Origin: Engraulis encrasicolus
Taxonomy: Eukaryota; Chordata; Actinopteri; Clupeiformes; Engraulidae
NCBI RefSeq assembly: GCF_034702125.1
Contig: NC_085861.1
Location: forward strand, 49,090,889-49,154,888
Reading direction: 5' to 3'
DNA: 64,000 bases
The notes under the pieces are model-generated. The model made no database searches and was not told the origin of the DNA. It was given only the letters and a program-made list of their open reading frames with translations. The translations under genes were made by a program, and so were the position numbers. Shown one piece after another: positions 12,036 through 25,319 of this stretch (within the stretch, counting starts at the first letter, position 1; each line of letters starts with the position of its first letter).

Positions 12036-12143
12036 CTGCCCCGTGTAGGCGAAGTCTAGAGCGTGCTTGAGTCCCACACACGTCACTCCTTGTAGAGTCA
12101 CCTCGTTGGCTTCGCTCTCCATCATGCACAGGCTAAACATGGC
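12036..12143 (-). CDS. KLHL32: KLHL32 coding exon 2 (BTB domain core)
   Basis: On the minus strand a TTTCTGCAG acceptor is followed by 36 codons, AMFSLCMMESEANEVTLQGV then TCVGLKHALDFAYTGQ, and a CAG|GTGAGG donor. This is the centre of a BTB/POZ fold, with the family-typical dimer and Cul3-facing segments (AMF, V.L.GV, L..ALDFAYTG). It is phase 0 at both ends and joins exon 1, which ends CSDYFR, into the continuous BTB signature CSDYFRAMF. KLHL32 is the best match I can recall; other KLHL members share the domain, but FSLCM.ES is distinctive. The exon is enclosed by long microsatellites of opposite polarity, which may influence its splicing. Confidence 0.9.
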
Positions 12144-12164
12144 CTGCAGAAACAACGCAGTCGC

Positions 12165-12168
<4 letters not shown>

Positions 12169-12262
<94 letters not shown>
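12169..12262. repeat. (CA)n tract on the acceptor side of the KLHL32 BTB exon
   Basis: About 47 CA units starting 25 bases beyond the exon acceptor. In the transcript it is a (UG)n tract directly upstream of the 3' splice site. CA-rich degenerate sequence continues to about 12470 and from 12555 to 12630. Confidence 0.97.
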
Positions 12263-12263
<1 letters not shown>

Positions 12264-12639
12264 GAACACACAGCAGCTCAGGAACTGGGTCACATCATCA
12301 CGCACACATAGACAAACACACACAAACAAACACACACAGAAAAAAACACAATAACTCACGCACACACGCACGCACGCACACATGCTACATGCACACACAC
12401 ACACATACACAATCACAATCAAATTCTCTCTGTATCTCTGCATCACACACGCACACACACACACAAACGCGTCAAGTGGTAAGATTATCAATGCTGACAT
12501 TGCATGATAAGGTTTAATAGTTTATTTAACATGCAATATTTTGTTCACATTTTACACAGACACACACAGAGACACACAGACACACACGCACGCACGCACA
12601 CACACACACGCACACCCACTCACACTCATGGCTCCACCT

Positions 12640-12800
12640 TAATATCTTTGTGGGGCCGTCCGATTGACTTCCATTCATATTAACCCTAACCATTGGTAAA
12701 TAATGCTAAACTTTGCTAAACTGTGCCCAAACCAAAACAATACCTAAGCCTAACCTGTCAGTGAGGAAATGTTTTTACACTTTTAATTTTACCAGTAACA
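12640..12800. repeat. Interspersed repeat with CCTAACCxGTCAGT words
   Basis: Words such as CCAAACCAAAACAATACCTAA and CTAACCTGTCAGTGAGGAAA recur in variant form near 17098-17200 and 34610-34740. Non-coding dispersed repeat of unknown class. Confidence 0.45.
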
Positions 12801-12924
12801 ACAAAGCTACCCCAGCAAAAGGGGTCAAAACATGCGGGTCTAGGATTTGGGCCCCACAAAGAGCGAGGGCCCCACCTTCTTGGTGTACTCCAATAGCAGT
12901 AGCCTCATGAAGGTAGATTGGTGC

Positions 12925-13226
<302 letters not shown>

Positions 13227-13403
13227 CACTCACGCTGCCACCCTGCTACCCACCCGCTATAATAATCAGAGCAGCGCTAGTGGTGGTGGTGGTGGTAGGG
13301 TGGCTGGTGACTGCCTGGCCTCGTCATTCACAGCACACCCCCTACTGGGTGCCCAGTAATCAAAGGCAATGGGTCACACACACACACACACACACATGTA
13401 ACC

Positions 13404-13584
13404 ATGCACGCACGCACCTATGCACGCATGCACCTATGCACGCACGCACCTATGCACGCATGCACCTATGCACGCACGCATGAATGCACGCACTGGAACA
13501 CACACATACACCCACACACACACATGCACGCATGCACGGCGGACACACACACACGCACACATACACACTACATACACAATCAAC

Positions 13585-13655
<71 letters not shown>

Positions 13656-13660
13656 GAACA
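13404..13660. repeat. CACGCA(T/C)G minisatellite and (CA)n tract
   Basis: Positions 13404-13480 are tandem 16-base units of the type CACGCACGCACCTATG alternating with CACGCATGCACCTATG. Then come CA-rich sequence and a clean (CA)n at about 13590-13651. Short related words continue at 13920-14018. Confidence 0.85.
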
Positions 13661-14054
13661 CACGCACGCATGCTCAAAGCACACCCCCTACTGGGCGGCC
13701 ACTAATCAAAGTCATCGATCGCCGTCTCACAGTGGGTGGATGGGAAAGGCATTGATCAAAGCACACCACCAACACCACAACACCAACACCACACAGGAAG
13801 AGGGAGGACATGACAGCCAGCCAACCAATCATAACACGGTTGGCTTGGGACTTGAGTCTAAAGCTCAGATAAATCCTCCGTTGTGTGTGTAGTGCAAGTA
13901 CCGGCGCAAATACTGTACACACACATACACACGTCACACGCACACCTGCATGCATGCACACGCACGCACACGCGCACACACACACACACACGCACACACA
14001 AGCACACACACACACACAGTGCATGAAAGGCATTAGAGAAGTTAACTTGTGAAG

Positions 14055-14372
14055 TGAAAGTGAAAGAAAGCCCATTGGGAAACTCCAACTCCCATTGTCA
14101 TTGTGACACAGCACTCCACAGCACACAAGTGAACACTGCACACAACGAAATTGCATTTATGCCTCACCCGTGCAAGGGGGCAGCCCTCAGTGGCGCCCCA
14201 TGGGGAGCAGTGCGGTGGGACGGTACCATGCTCAGGGTACCTCAGTCATGGAGGAGGATGGGGGGGAGCACTGGTTGATTACTCCTCCCACCAACCTGGC
14301 GGGTCGGGAGTTGAACCGGCAACCTCTGGGATGCAAGTCTGACGCCCTAACCGCTCACCCATGACTGCCCTA
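14055..14372 (-). mobile_element. tRNA-derived SINE, copy 1
   Basis: On the minus strand the element begins GGGCAGTCATGGGTGAGCGG, with box A (TGAGCGGTTAGGG) and box B (GGTTCAACTCC) of an RNA polymerase III promoter, and ends with GAGTTTCCCAATGGGC. Two further copies in the same orientation lie at 24775-25063 and 39245-39545. Confidence 0.85.
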
Positions 14373-14409
14373 CACACTCTGAGTCCACATGTTACTTCAT
14401 GAAGACAGT

Positions 14410-14930
14410 TCAAAACGGACACTGTTGCACACCTCTGTAGTTGGACAGGTGCGTTAGATATTAACCCAGTGAGGTTGTCATTTAATTGTAATAAGAAAAC
14501 CAGCACACTGTCTATTCCACCAGCAAACTTTAATACATTTCAGTCATATGTCTTCCATCTTCTTTACGTGAAGAAGGTCAGAGGACCGAAACGTTGATGA
14601 CCAAACCGAAACAGTGTGACTTGATATCTCTGATGACAACACAGTAGACACAATCCATACCACAACAATCCGGTCTCTGCAACCCCCCTGCAGTACCTCC
14701 GCAAAACCCTATGGGTCCTGACCCACAGTTTGGGAACCACTGGATTAGCCTGGGGCAGAGCCCTCTTTGGGCAGAGTCTAGCTAATCCCATTGACTGCTA
14801 TGGTCCATGTTGTCTACACAAAAATGGCGGCTCAGGGCCAAACTCCACCCTCTTTGGGGCTGCTCACTGTGCTCTGTTAGTGCCAGGAAGTGGCTTCCAC
14901 AGCAGGGTGTGTATCCTAAATAGTTCTTAT
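14410..14930. repeat. Interspersed repeat pair and adjoining repeat-like sequence
   Basis: Positions 14410-14580 match 11416-11590. The following 14660-14800 contains the wording 'gacccacagtttgggaaccactgg', typical of fish dispersed repeats. No gene. Confidence 0.45.
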
Positions 14931-15309
14931 TGTTGCAGATTTACATGATGTCAGCAAATTGTAATGAATCATCATAAGTAAGCTGATAGCTAATGCATAT
15001 ATTTGAGGGTAATTACACATTTCTCCTTCATGTTGGCTTGTTATGTGTTCTCTAAGGAAAGAAAGCCGCTTCCAGGCACTGTTGCAATCTTCATTGAAAC
15101 AAGTGGCAAATCTACTTCCCCTGTTGTCACAACTCTGAACTCCATGGGTCTAGCCCGAGGTGTTGCATAGAAGGTGCTCTGCTTGTCCAGGTCCTATTTG
15201 CTCTGGTTCAGTAGCTCCCCTGCCTTTGGCCCATTTGTCCTCTTTATGTCCTATTTTGTACGTACGTTGCTTTGGATGAAACTGTAGTGTAGTGTAAGGT
15301 CATGCATTG

Positions 15310-15317
15310 TCTAATGT

Positions 15318-15353
<36 letters not shown>

Positions 15354-15620
15354 ATGTGTGTGTGCGAATGTGTGTGTGTGTGCATCTGTGATCTATGATT
15401 CAGGACAAGGTCAGTGTGTGTGAGAATGAGAGGCTGAGGGTACGGACTCAAGTGTCTTGTTAGGGCAGGGGCCCTGCGGTGAGAAAGTGTGAGTTAATTA
15501 AACTCTTACTGGTTGAGTGACCATGAGCCACTCTCGTAACCTGGAGGGATCTTTGTGTGTGTGTGTGTGTGCGTGTGCGTGTGCGTGTGTGTGTGTGTGT
15601 GCGCGTGTGTGTGCGCGCGC

Positions 15621-15658
<38 letters not shown>

Positions 15659-15840
15659 ATGTGTGTGTGTCAATGTGTGTGTGTGTGCATCTGTGATCTA
15701 TGATTCAGGACAAGGTCAGTGTGTGTGAGAATGAGAGGCTGCATGTACTAAGGAGTGTAAGTGTATGAGCAAGTGTGTGTGTGTGTGTCTGCATGCGTGG
15801 GTGCGTGCGTGCCTGCGTGCGTGCGTGCCTGTGTGTGTGG
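15310..15840. repeat. GT-rich region with a 55-bp segment repeated 305 bp apart
   Basis: The segment around 15383-15437 (CATCTGTGATCTATGATTCA, then GGACAAGGTCAGTG and GAGAATGAGAGGCTG) recurs at 15688-15742. Between them lie unique sequence with GTGAGTTAATTAAACTC (about 15490) and GT/GCGT tracts at 15559-15655. Confidence 0.85.
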
Positions 15841-16184
15841 TGAACTCAGATGACCATGACAAATGAATCCTGTTAGCTCAGCTCCAACAGCAGTCGCCAC
15901 AGCAGCAGGAGCAGCAGCAGCAGCCACAGATACAGCAGGCAGGAGCAACCATTTACCAGTTGCTTCACTTGTTTCAATGCTCAAGATTTCAGAGAGGAGC
16001 TGTTCGTTCACATGTTTCAAGCAATATGTAAACATGCTTTATGCTTTCATAATTAGATAGATAGATAGATGTTATCCATCTATCCTTTGGACATTTCTGT
16101 GTGTGTGTACATCATGTGTACATTGTTAGATTTCAATTTGTGATTTTAAATTACATACTGCACTGAAAATTGTTTGTTTTTTTG

Positions 16185-16320
16185 AAAGAAATGCAATAAA
16201 ATTCATTTTTTTGTCATTGTTCAATGATTGCATTAATAATTATGATTGATAATCGTGATTTCAATTTTGATCCAAATAATCATGCTAATGTTTTTTTTCC
16301 ATAATCGTGCAGCCCTATTC
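16185..16320 (-). mobile_element. Single transposon terminus (AGGGCTGCACGATTATGGAAAA type)
   Basis: On the minus strand it begins TAGGGCTGCACGATTATGGA followed by AT-rich words with GATTATCAATCATAATTATT. This is a familiar fish DNA-transposon end, probably hAT. The partner end is not recognised nearby. Confidence 0.45.
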
Positions 16321-16500
16321 AAAGGTAAATAGTTGAGAGAGCAGTGTCTCTCAAACCAGTTGATTCTCTTCTGTAAGTATACGGCAAAGCTCCAGTAAAT
16401 ACTGTAGGCCCTACCTTATATGCCTCAGTGCAGCAAAAGCATACTGCTCCCAAGTCGTACGACCTTATGTGAGTCTGCCTGCCTATAACAGATTTGCTTT

Positions 16501-16690
16501 TCAAATTATTTTTTTCTGGCTTTTTCTACCTTTATCCAGATGGGAAAGTGCAGAGAAAAGAAAGCAGTAGGAGAGATAGAGAGGAGGGGAAGGGCTGAAA
16601 AAAAGACCCTGGCTGGACTCGAGCCCTGGTGATGTTGCCTGTGCATGGTCTGTGCCTAACGCCGTGTTGTGCTTCAAGCCTCCCCCATCA
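16501..16690 (-). mobile_element. SINE-like repeat fragment
   Basis: The minus strand carries GGGCTCGAGTCCAGCCAGGG followed by 'tttttttcagcccttcccct' and a CTCTCC body, matching the layout of a box B and body of a fish tRNA-like SINE. No gene frame. Confidence 0.4.
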
Positions 16691-17757
<1,067 letters not shown>

Positions 17758-18509
17758 CCCCCCCAACAAATCTGTTTATTTCACGAAAACAAGCCTGCTC
17801 CTGCGAATGCCCATCAGCCTTGTTTAATCTCCTCTATAGTGTTTCATATCAAATGCTTCCCTGACACTGCAAAGCAGATGAACACAAGGTGCAGGCATAT
17901 AGAATACAATACTGTGAGATCTGATATGTCTATGTACGTACAAGTATTCCTGCAATCCGTCTCTCTGATTGAGAAACAGTAGCACTACTTGTCCTTGTCT
18001 TGGTGTTACATGCTGTTTTTTTTTTGTTTTTTTTGTGTGTGTTGCATGTTGTGTATTGTGTGAGGTTTTCGGTGTGGGATTTGGGTGGGGTTGGGTGGGT
18101 GGACTTAGGGCTTTGTGTTGATTGCATTGTTGTACATGTGTTGTTCCATTTACTTTGCGGTTGTTTAATGAAAGAAAAAAAAAGATCACAAAAAAGAGAA
18201 ACAGTAGCACTACTGAAGCACCACACACAATCCTACATCTCGTCTTCTTTCTTGTGAAAAACCCAGGACCCCAATCCCTCTGCCTCGAGAAAAAAAAAGA
18301 AAATCAATAAAAAAAAGACATCAACCTTCAGCATAGCTGTGCTTTTGTTGCCCTCTCAAACACAAACACAAACACACACACACCGACGTACAGAAGGATG
18401 CACTCACGCACACACACATGTACACACACACACACTAAACACACACACACACAATACAGCCGGCAGAGAGAGAGAGTGAAGTAGAGTAGAGTGGAGCGGA
18501 GCTCCAGTA

Positions 18510-18745
18510 CCTGGCCTAAATAAATCCCTCCTTGGATTGGGGCGTAATCTGCCCGATGCTTGGCTGTTTCCAGGGGGATTTATCGGGCCTCCACTTTAAT
18601 CTGCTCTGGCTGCCTGGAAATCAAATCTCCTCCTCTGCTCTGCTCGCTCACTGCCACTGCTGCCATTTGTACAGTACTGTACTGTCCCTGCCTGCCATTC
18701 TCCCTGACTGGGATGCAGCGTTATCAGGAGCAGAAGCAGGACCTT
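18510..18745. promoter_or_regulatory. Candidate conserved non-coding element in KLHL32 intron 1
   Basis: A non-repetitive island between microsatellites with balanced base composition, including the words GGATTGGGGCGTAATCTGCC and TTTATCGGGCCTCCACTTTA. No open frame fits a known gene and no repeat signature is visible. This is the profile of an intronic enhancer-like conserved element, but conservation cannot be tested here. Confidence 0.3.
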
Positions 18746-18789
18746 CTCGTATCTGTCTGTCTGTCTCTGTCTCTGTCTGACTCTGTCTC

Positions 18790-19265
<476 letters not shown>

Positions 19266-19623
19266 TGGCCTGCCTCCCTTTGTCCTTTCCTTCCTTTCTC
19301 TCATTCTTCCCCCCCTTCCCTCTTGGCTTCCATTCCTCACCCATCTTTTCTTGTCTCTATCTATCCCTCTCTCTTCATTTCTCTTTGTCTTCATTGTTCT
19401 ACTCCTCTTCCCTGTGTCCTACACTCCCCTTTTCCTTCCGTCCTGTGTAGAGGACAAAACAACATAACTCATGGACTATCAGAGTTTCTCATTCGTCCTC
19501 ATACGTAAGTGCTCCTCCTCGACAGGTGATGTGGTGTAGTGCGCTGAAGCTGCAGAAACAACCTAAGCTTAGCTACCAAGTAGCCAAGGCCGTTGAAATT
19601 TTAGCATGAATTTGTTGTATTCG

Positions 19624-19913
19624 TAGCCTAGTAAACTAGCCCCACCTTCCAGCAGCCCAACTTATTTTTGCCTGCAAGTGGGTCTAGCCTCGGACAATGC
19701 CCAAGGCCCTGAAACTGGCGGACCAATCACAACGCAGAAGACTTGTTTTGATTTGTTTTGAATCTTTGGATGTAAATCGGACAGGGTTTTCAGGGAGTGA
19801 CGACAAAGCGTTGGCCAACAGAGTTTGAAAAACAACGAGTTGTTCCCATCAATAATCTTCTGATGTCTCACCAGATTAAATATTCACATTTAATCTCATA
19901 TTTAGTCTGGCTT
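19624..19913. mobile_element. MITE (TAGCCTARTAAAC ends), copy 2
   Basis: Starts TAGCCTAGTAAACTAGCCCC and carries, in opposite orientation, the CCAATCA, GGGTTTTCAGGGAGTGACGA and TTTAGTCTGG words of the copy at 10864-11224. Confidence 0.65.
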
Positions 19914-20019
19914 GTCAGGCGACTGTATTCGTTCTGTATGTGACATTGACATGTTTGATTTAGCTAATCACATAACGCCTCTGGCTTTTCAGCCTGGAAC
20001 ATTTGGAGACACGAACATA

Positions 20020-21312
20020 CAGTATATCACGAAAGTGAATACACCCCTCACAGTTTTGCAGATTTTTGAGTATATCTTTTCATAGGAAAGCATTACAGAA
20101 ATGTAACTTTGACACAATGATTAGTGACCTTTTAACAACATATTTAACCGCTTAAATTTCTTGTTCACTTAGAAAAAAACAAAATACAGCCATTAATGTT
20201 TGAACATGTACTCACAAAAGTGAGTACACCCCAGATTAAAATCCAGTAGAGAAGGGGCTATGTTGGCTCGAATCGTCTCGAAATGAAACGAAATGAAAAG
20301 GGATGACAAGGGAGGTCATCAGTGTGCGTTTCAACCTTTCTTTGCATTGAACTTTTAAATTTTGAGTCTGCATCTGGCTTAAATAGATTGGTGTGAGATT
20401 TGAATGCAATCCTATGGAGAATATCATGATCTGCTTCAGTAGTCACAGTGCATGTTGACATGCATGTTTCTTTTAGGTGTATTTCAGATTGCCAATGTTG
20501 ACAGCATTCATGCATCCCCAAACCATGTCAGTCCCACTACCATGCTTGGCTTATGAGAGGATACACCTTTTTTGTAAAACTCACTTGTTTACCACCACAC
20601 ATGCTTGACACCATCTAAAGCAAATTTGTTTATCTTGGTCTCTTCAGATCACACGACATGGTTCCAGTGATCCATATCCTTGGTCTGTTCATCTCTCTTG
20701 AGACCAAGATAAACAAATTTGCTTTAGATGGTGTCAAGCATGTGTGGTGGTAAACAAGTGAGTTTTACAAAAAGGGTGTATCCTCTCATAAGCCAAGCAT
20801 GGTAGTGGGACTGACATGGTTTGGGGATGCATGAATGCTGTCAACATTGGCAATCTGAAATACACCTAAAAGAAACATACATGTCAACATGCACTGTGAC
20901 TACTGAAGCAGATCATGATATTCTCCATAGGATTGCATTCAAATCTCACACCAATCTATTTAAGCCAGATGCAGACTCAAAATTTAAAAGTTCAATGCAA
21001 CGAAAGGTTAAAACGCACACTGATGACCTCCCTTGTCGTCCCTTTTCATTTCGAGACGATTCGAGCCAACATAGCCCCTTCTCTACCGGATTTTAATCTG
21101 GGGTGTACTCACTTTTGTGAGTACATGTTCAAACATTAATGGCTGTATTTTGTTTTTTTCTAAGTGAACAAGAAATTTAAGCGGTTAAATATGTTGTTAA
21201 AAGGTCACTAATCATTGTGTCAAAGTTACATTTCTGTAATGTGTTCCAATGAAAAGATATACTCAAAAATCTGCAAAACTGTGAGGGGTGTATTCACTTT
21301 CGTGATATACTG
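20020..21312. mobile_element. Palindromic Tc1/mariner-derived element, copy 1
   Basis: The termini CAGTATATCACGAAAGTGAA and its reverse complement are flanked by TA dinucleotides (20018-20019, 21313-21314), the Tc1/mariner target duplication. The whole 1293 bp is an inverted repeat: two nearly identical arms of about 610 bases around a spacer near 20634-20710, itself a small hairpin (TTGGTCTC...GAGACCAA). Each arm carries the same remnant of a Tc1-type transposase catalytic region. In the right arm reading plus, ETKINKF and DGVKHVWW are visible, with later GMHECCQHWQSEIHL-type frames that are out of register with a normal transposase. The family's usual element has two short TIRs around one transposase gene; here the 3' half has been mirrored. 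It is non-autonomous. A second copy of the same palindromic form is at 31322-32621. It lies in KLHL32 intron 1. Confidence 0.88.
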
Positions 21313-21479
21313 TAATTGTTTTTTGCCAAACCTCGTCATAGCTCATACCATATTATTATCTTGACTTTTAACCGCTGACATTCGTTCTGATCACCCAGGT
21401 CGCTTTGCTCCCGGCGACTTAACTCCGGTCACTCCATGGCGAAATAATGACTTCCGTCGCTCCTGTTGCGTAGGTCGCT

Positions 21480-21645
21480 TTGGCTGTACACACAGCATAA
21501 CACTGCTTCCCATAGGCCCTATGGCATAGGGGGACCCATGGGTTCGAATCCGGCCTGGGTCATGTCCCAACCCTTGCCCATCTCTCTCCCACTGCCTGTC
21601 TCCATCTTCACTTTCATGTCGGAATCAAGGCTAAAGTGCCATGAA
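21480..21645 (+). mobile_element. SINE fragment
   Basis: A box-B-like GGGTTCGAATCCGGCC is followed by 'caacccttgcccatctctct', the same kind of body as the SINE at 5480-5615. Confidence 0.5.
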
Positions 21646-22069
21646 ACAAATAGGTATACAAATCACGAGTTCTTCTCCTCTTCTTTATCTCTGAACTACT
21701 GCTGTTCATCCTCTGTTCTCTCTTCACATGCTCTTGTCATTCGTACCTCTCCTCTACTCTCTCTTGCTCATTTTCTCCATCCTGCTTTCCTCTCATCTCT
21801 TCGTCTCTGCTGTGGGTTGGGCAGTTATGATGAACTGTATGTTACCAGCCAACCACTTCCAACAGGCATTCAATATGCTCAATAGGCTCTGTCTCACGCA
21901 CACACACCCACACATACACACGCATACACACACAGCAAACACATAGTGAGCTATCCTAGTGACAGTATGTCTGGTTGCATCCAAATGAACATCAACCACA
22001 CATGCACATACACTCAGACACAGGCCCTACTGACACACACTATACAATCACACATACCCAAACAAACAT

Positions 22070-22181
22070 GCACGCACGCACGCACGCACACACACACGCG
22101 CGCACGGGCGCACGCGCACATACACATGCACATGCACATGCACATGCACATGCACACACACACAGACGCAAACGCACACAA

Positions 22182-22279
<98 letters not shown>

Positions 22280-22290
22280 GCGCGACTGAA
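22070..22290. repeat. Mixed CACATG/CACGCA repeat and (CA)n tract
   Basis: Short CACGCACG and CACATG hexamer repeats (22070-22160) lead into (CA)n at 22184-22277. Histidine-threonine frames are artefacts. Confidence 0.95.
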
Positions 22291-22440
22291 TGGGAAGAGA
22301 ACAGATTGAGATGGGGAGCTTAATTCACTTGACTGCTCCAAGCAGCCAGCTTTCAACCAGCCGAAGCCTTAATGACTGATTAAACTTAGGCATGCATCCA
22401 ATGGCAAGCCAAGCCTGACCCGTACACACATCAATAACCA
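22291..22440. promoter_or_regulatory. Candidate conserved non-coding segment
   Basis: About 150 bases of unique sequence between microsatellites with words such as GCCTTAATGACTGATTAAAC and GCTTAATTCACTTGACTGCT. No coding frame and no repeat signature. It is suggested only as a candidate intronic regulatory island. Confidence 0.22.
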
Positions 22441-22607
22441 ATCACATCTCCCGCTTCACCACACACAGACGTCTACACCCAATCACATGCCCTGCTCTGC
22501 AACACACACACACGTGCATGCAAAAGCACACACACAGACACAGACATACACAGACACACACAGACGCCGTCTACTGTAGTACATGGAATCGCATCTCCAA
22601 TTCTGCC

Positions 22608-22873
<266 letters not shown>

Positions 22874-23370
22874 TGCATGGGCTAAATTAAGCACCATGCC
22901 ACCAGAACATCATGGGAGGGGTCACAAAGGGCACCGTGACAGCCTCTCTTGTCTAGGGCTGGGTGGTGCGACAAAAAGGAGTCGTCATGATTTATTTTGT
23001 CCCAACAACCGATATTTCCCATCGTGACTTTCCCACACCTGCCTTGATATTCACAATGCGACAGCAACCTCTTTCTGCAATCTTTTTGTCTACTACATTA
23101 CATTGCATTTGGCAGACGCTTTATAACCAAAGCGACTTTCAAAAGAGGACATAATCAAGCCGACTGGATGGCAGAGCCGTGCTGTATAGCTTCAAGACAA
23201 GCATTACTTGATAAATAGACGTGGTGCATGGATAGCAGATACTGCAAATGCTGCCAAATGACAGATTATTGCCTGAAATTGCCTGAGATTACTGATCATT
23301 GTGACTTGACTACAATTTGTGAATAATGAATTGCCGAGCCATACTCTATTCACCTCTACGTTATCTTACA

Positions 23371-23653
23371 TTAAAGGTGCACTGTGTAATATTTAAGTAC
23401 CGGTAGTTTATTTCCTGAATTCATGCTGCCCATTCACAAATGTTACCTTTTTCATGAATACTTACCACCACCATCAAATTCTACGTATTCATTATGACTG
23501 GGAAAATTGCACTTTTCATACATGAAAAGGGGGATCTTCTCAATGGTCCGTCATTTTGAAAAAGGTCAAATTTGACAACAGGCAGCTCAGTTTCAATGAG
23601 CAGCACAGTTGCAATACCTACCCTGGCCACAATCTTACACAGTGCACCTTTAC
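23371..23653. mobile_element. TTAA-type MITE (AGGTGCACTGTGTAA ends), copy 1
   Basis: TTAAAGGTGCACTGTGTAAT at the left is mirrored by CACAGTGCACCTTTA at the right. A second, more decayed copy in the opposite orientation with the same internal words (TTCATG, CCACCACCA, GGCAGCATGAATTC-like) lies at 45781-46115. Non-coding. A short fragment of another fish repeat (CATTTGGCAGACGCTTTATAA) lies just upstream at 23098. Confidence 0.75.
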
Positions 23654-24774
23654 ATGTAAGTAGACACTTTTATTCAAAGCAACTTGAAGTTATTTTGAAC
23701 AAAGTATGTTGGGGTTAGGTGGGGTTATGTTGGGGTTAGGTGCCTTTGTTGAGGGCACTTACAGTAAACCATGGAAGAAACTGTTAGACAGAGACCACCA
23801 AAATTACGACTATACTCATACAGGATTCAACATCGTTCTGGTCCCAAGCCCAATTTCCTAACCATTAAGTCATGGCTGCCACTTACTGTCCTACCAGAAA
23901 TGACAGGGAGAGGGGAACTAGGGTGTGGAGTGGTGACAGCACAGCTGATGCTGCCCCCATGTTAGTACGATTTAGCCAAGGATCCATTTCAAACAGCGAG
24001 CCAAACAGGATTTGAGCTGCAATGACTGACATGGAAATTAGATCAAGTTTGATCGATTCTGCGTATTTGATTTCTAAGTGATGTTGTTCATCCTGCTGTT
24101 GTTTTGCTATTGCGTCCTCCGTGAATGTGCTGGGTCTCACATCTCTCTACCACCGCCATACACCAGAGTTTGGATACCGGACGCTGGACCGACAAGTGAT
24201 ATCAAAGGTGCATGACGATCTTTGTTTGTCGACAAGCATCGCTGTCTTTGCTTGTGAAATGTCATGAGTTTCTAAGACTGCAGTAGTGGTAAATACAATA
24301 ATGAAAATAGGTGGTGTCAAAAAAAAGAAAAGAAAATGGGTGGTGTCGATTCTGAATACCTATTCAGCTAAATTTATTCAACATTATTACATGTGATACA
24401 CACGATCTGGTGCAAACCAAGCCACCTGGTAAAAACCTATTGCCCAAAAAAATACATCTGTGACAAGCGGACAGATGTGCAGACATGGACAGTTTATTGC
24501 ACGGGCCTACTGGGCCCAGGCACAGGGCCCCAAGAGCCAAGGGGGTCCTCACACCCAAGCCTCTATATTTCCATTCTTGTATTGCGTTAAATTGCACTTT
24601 TAATTGTGTCAATTGTATTGTTAAATTTTGCCAGGGGACAAACCCCCTCGAACCACAAACAACACAGGCTCTTTAATATCTGGCCTAAAACCATGAAACG
24701 TTTCGGAAACTAACACCTATGCCGGGGGGGGGGTTGTTGTTTCTGGCCCAAGGGCCTCAGGAGTCATGATGTGA
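23654..24774. other. KLHL32 intron 1, repeat fragments, no gene
   Basis: 23655-23890 contains words of the 'ttcaaagcaacttg ... gagggcactta' fish repeat, related to 27975-28221. Short open frames have no recognisable domain. A G9 run lies at 24724. Nothing else is supported. Confidence 0.5.
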
Positions 24775-25063
24775 AGTGACAGCCCATTGGGAAACTCCAA
24801 CTCCCATTGTCATTGTGACACAGCACTCCAAAGCACAAGTGCACACTGCACACAACAGAATTGCATTTATGCATCACCCGTGCAAGGGGGAAGCCCGAGA
24901 TGGAGCAGTGCGCGGCAGTCCGGCATCATGCTCAGGGTACCTCAGTCATGGAGGAGGATGGGGGAGAGCACTGGTTGATTACTCCCCCCTCCAACCTGGT
25001 GGGTCGGGAGTTGAACCGGCAACTTTAAGCCTGACGCCCTAACCGCTTACCCATGACTGCCCT
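24775..25063 (-). mobile_element. tRNA-derived SINE, copy 2
   Basis: Same element as 14055-14372, with box A and box B at its right end on the minus strand and a deletion in the central part (around 24895-24930). Confidence 0.83.
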
Positions 25064-25198
25064 ACCCTGATCCGCTCCTTTGTACAGACTTGAGTATAGC
25101 CAGACAACTTGCAGCATCTTGTGGTGGGAAGAGGTATAATGGGAGTCCCAAACTGCACCGTACCTCCCAACACACACACAAACACACACACGCACTCA

Positions 25199-25206
<8 letters not shown>

Positions 25207-25283
<77 letters not shown>
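25207..25283. repeat. (CA)n microsatellite
   Basis: About 38 CA units preceded by CTCTCT. Confidence 0.97.
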
Positions 25284-25284
<1 letters not shown>

Positions 25285-25319
25285 AGAGTAACATATGACT
25301 TTAACACCCAAGCAGCACT

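Noticed and set aside
13404..13490. Regular direct repeats considered as a CRISPR array
   Set aside because: Units are contiguous 16-base minisatellite copies with no spacers, in a vertebrate genome.
20821..21139. Open frame with GMHECCQHWQSEIHL in the palindromic Tc1 element as a gene
   Set aside because: It is repeated in both arms and both copies and is a degenerate out-of-register transposase remnant, not a host gene.
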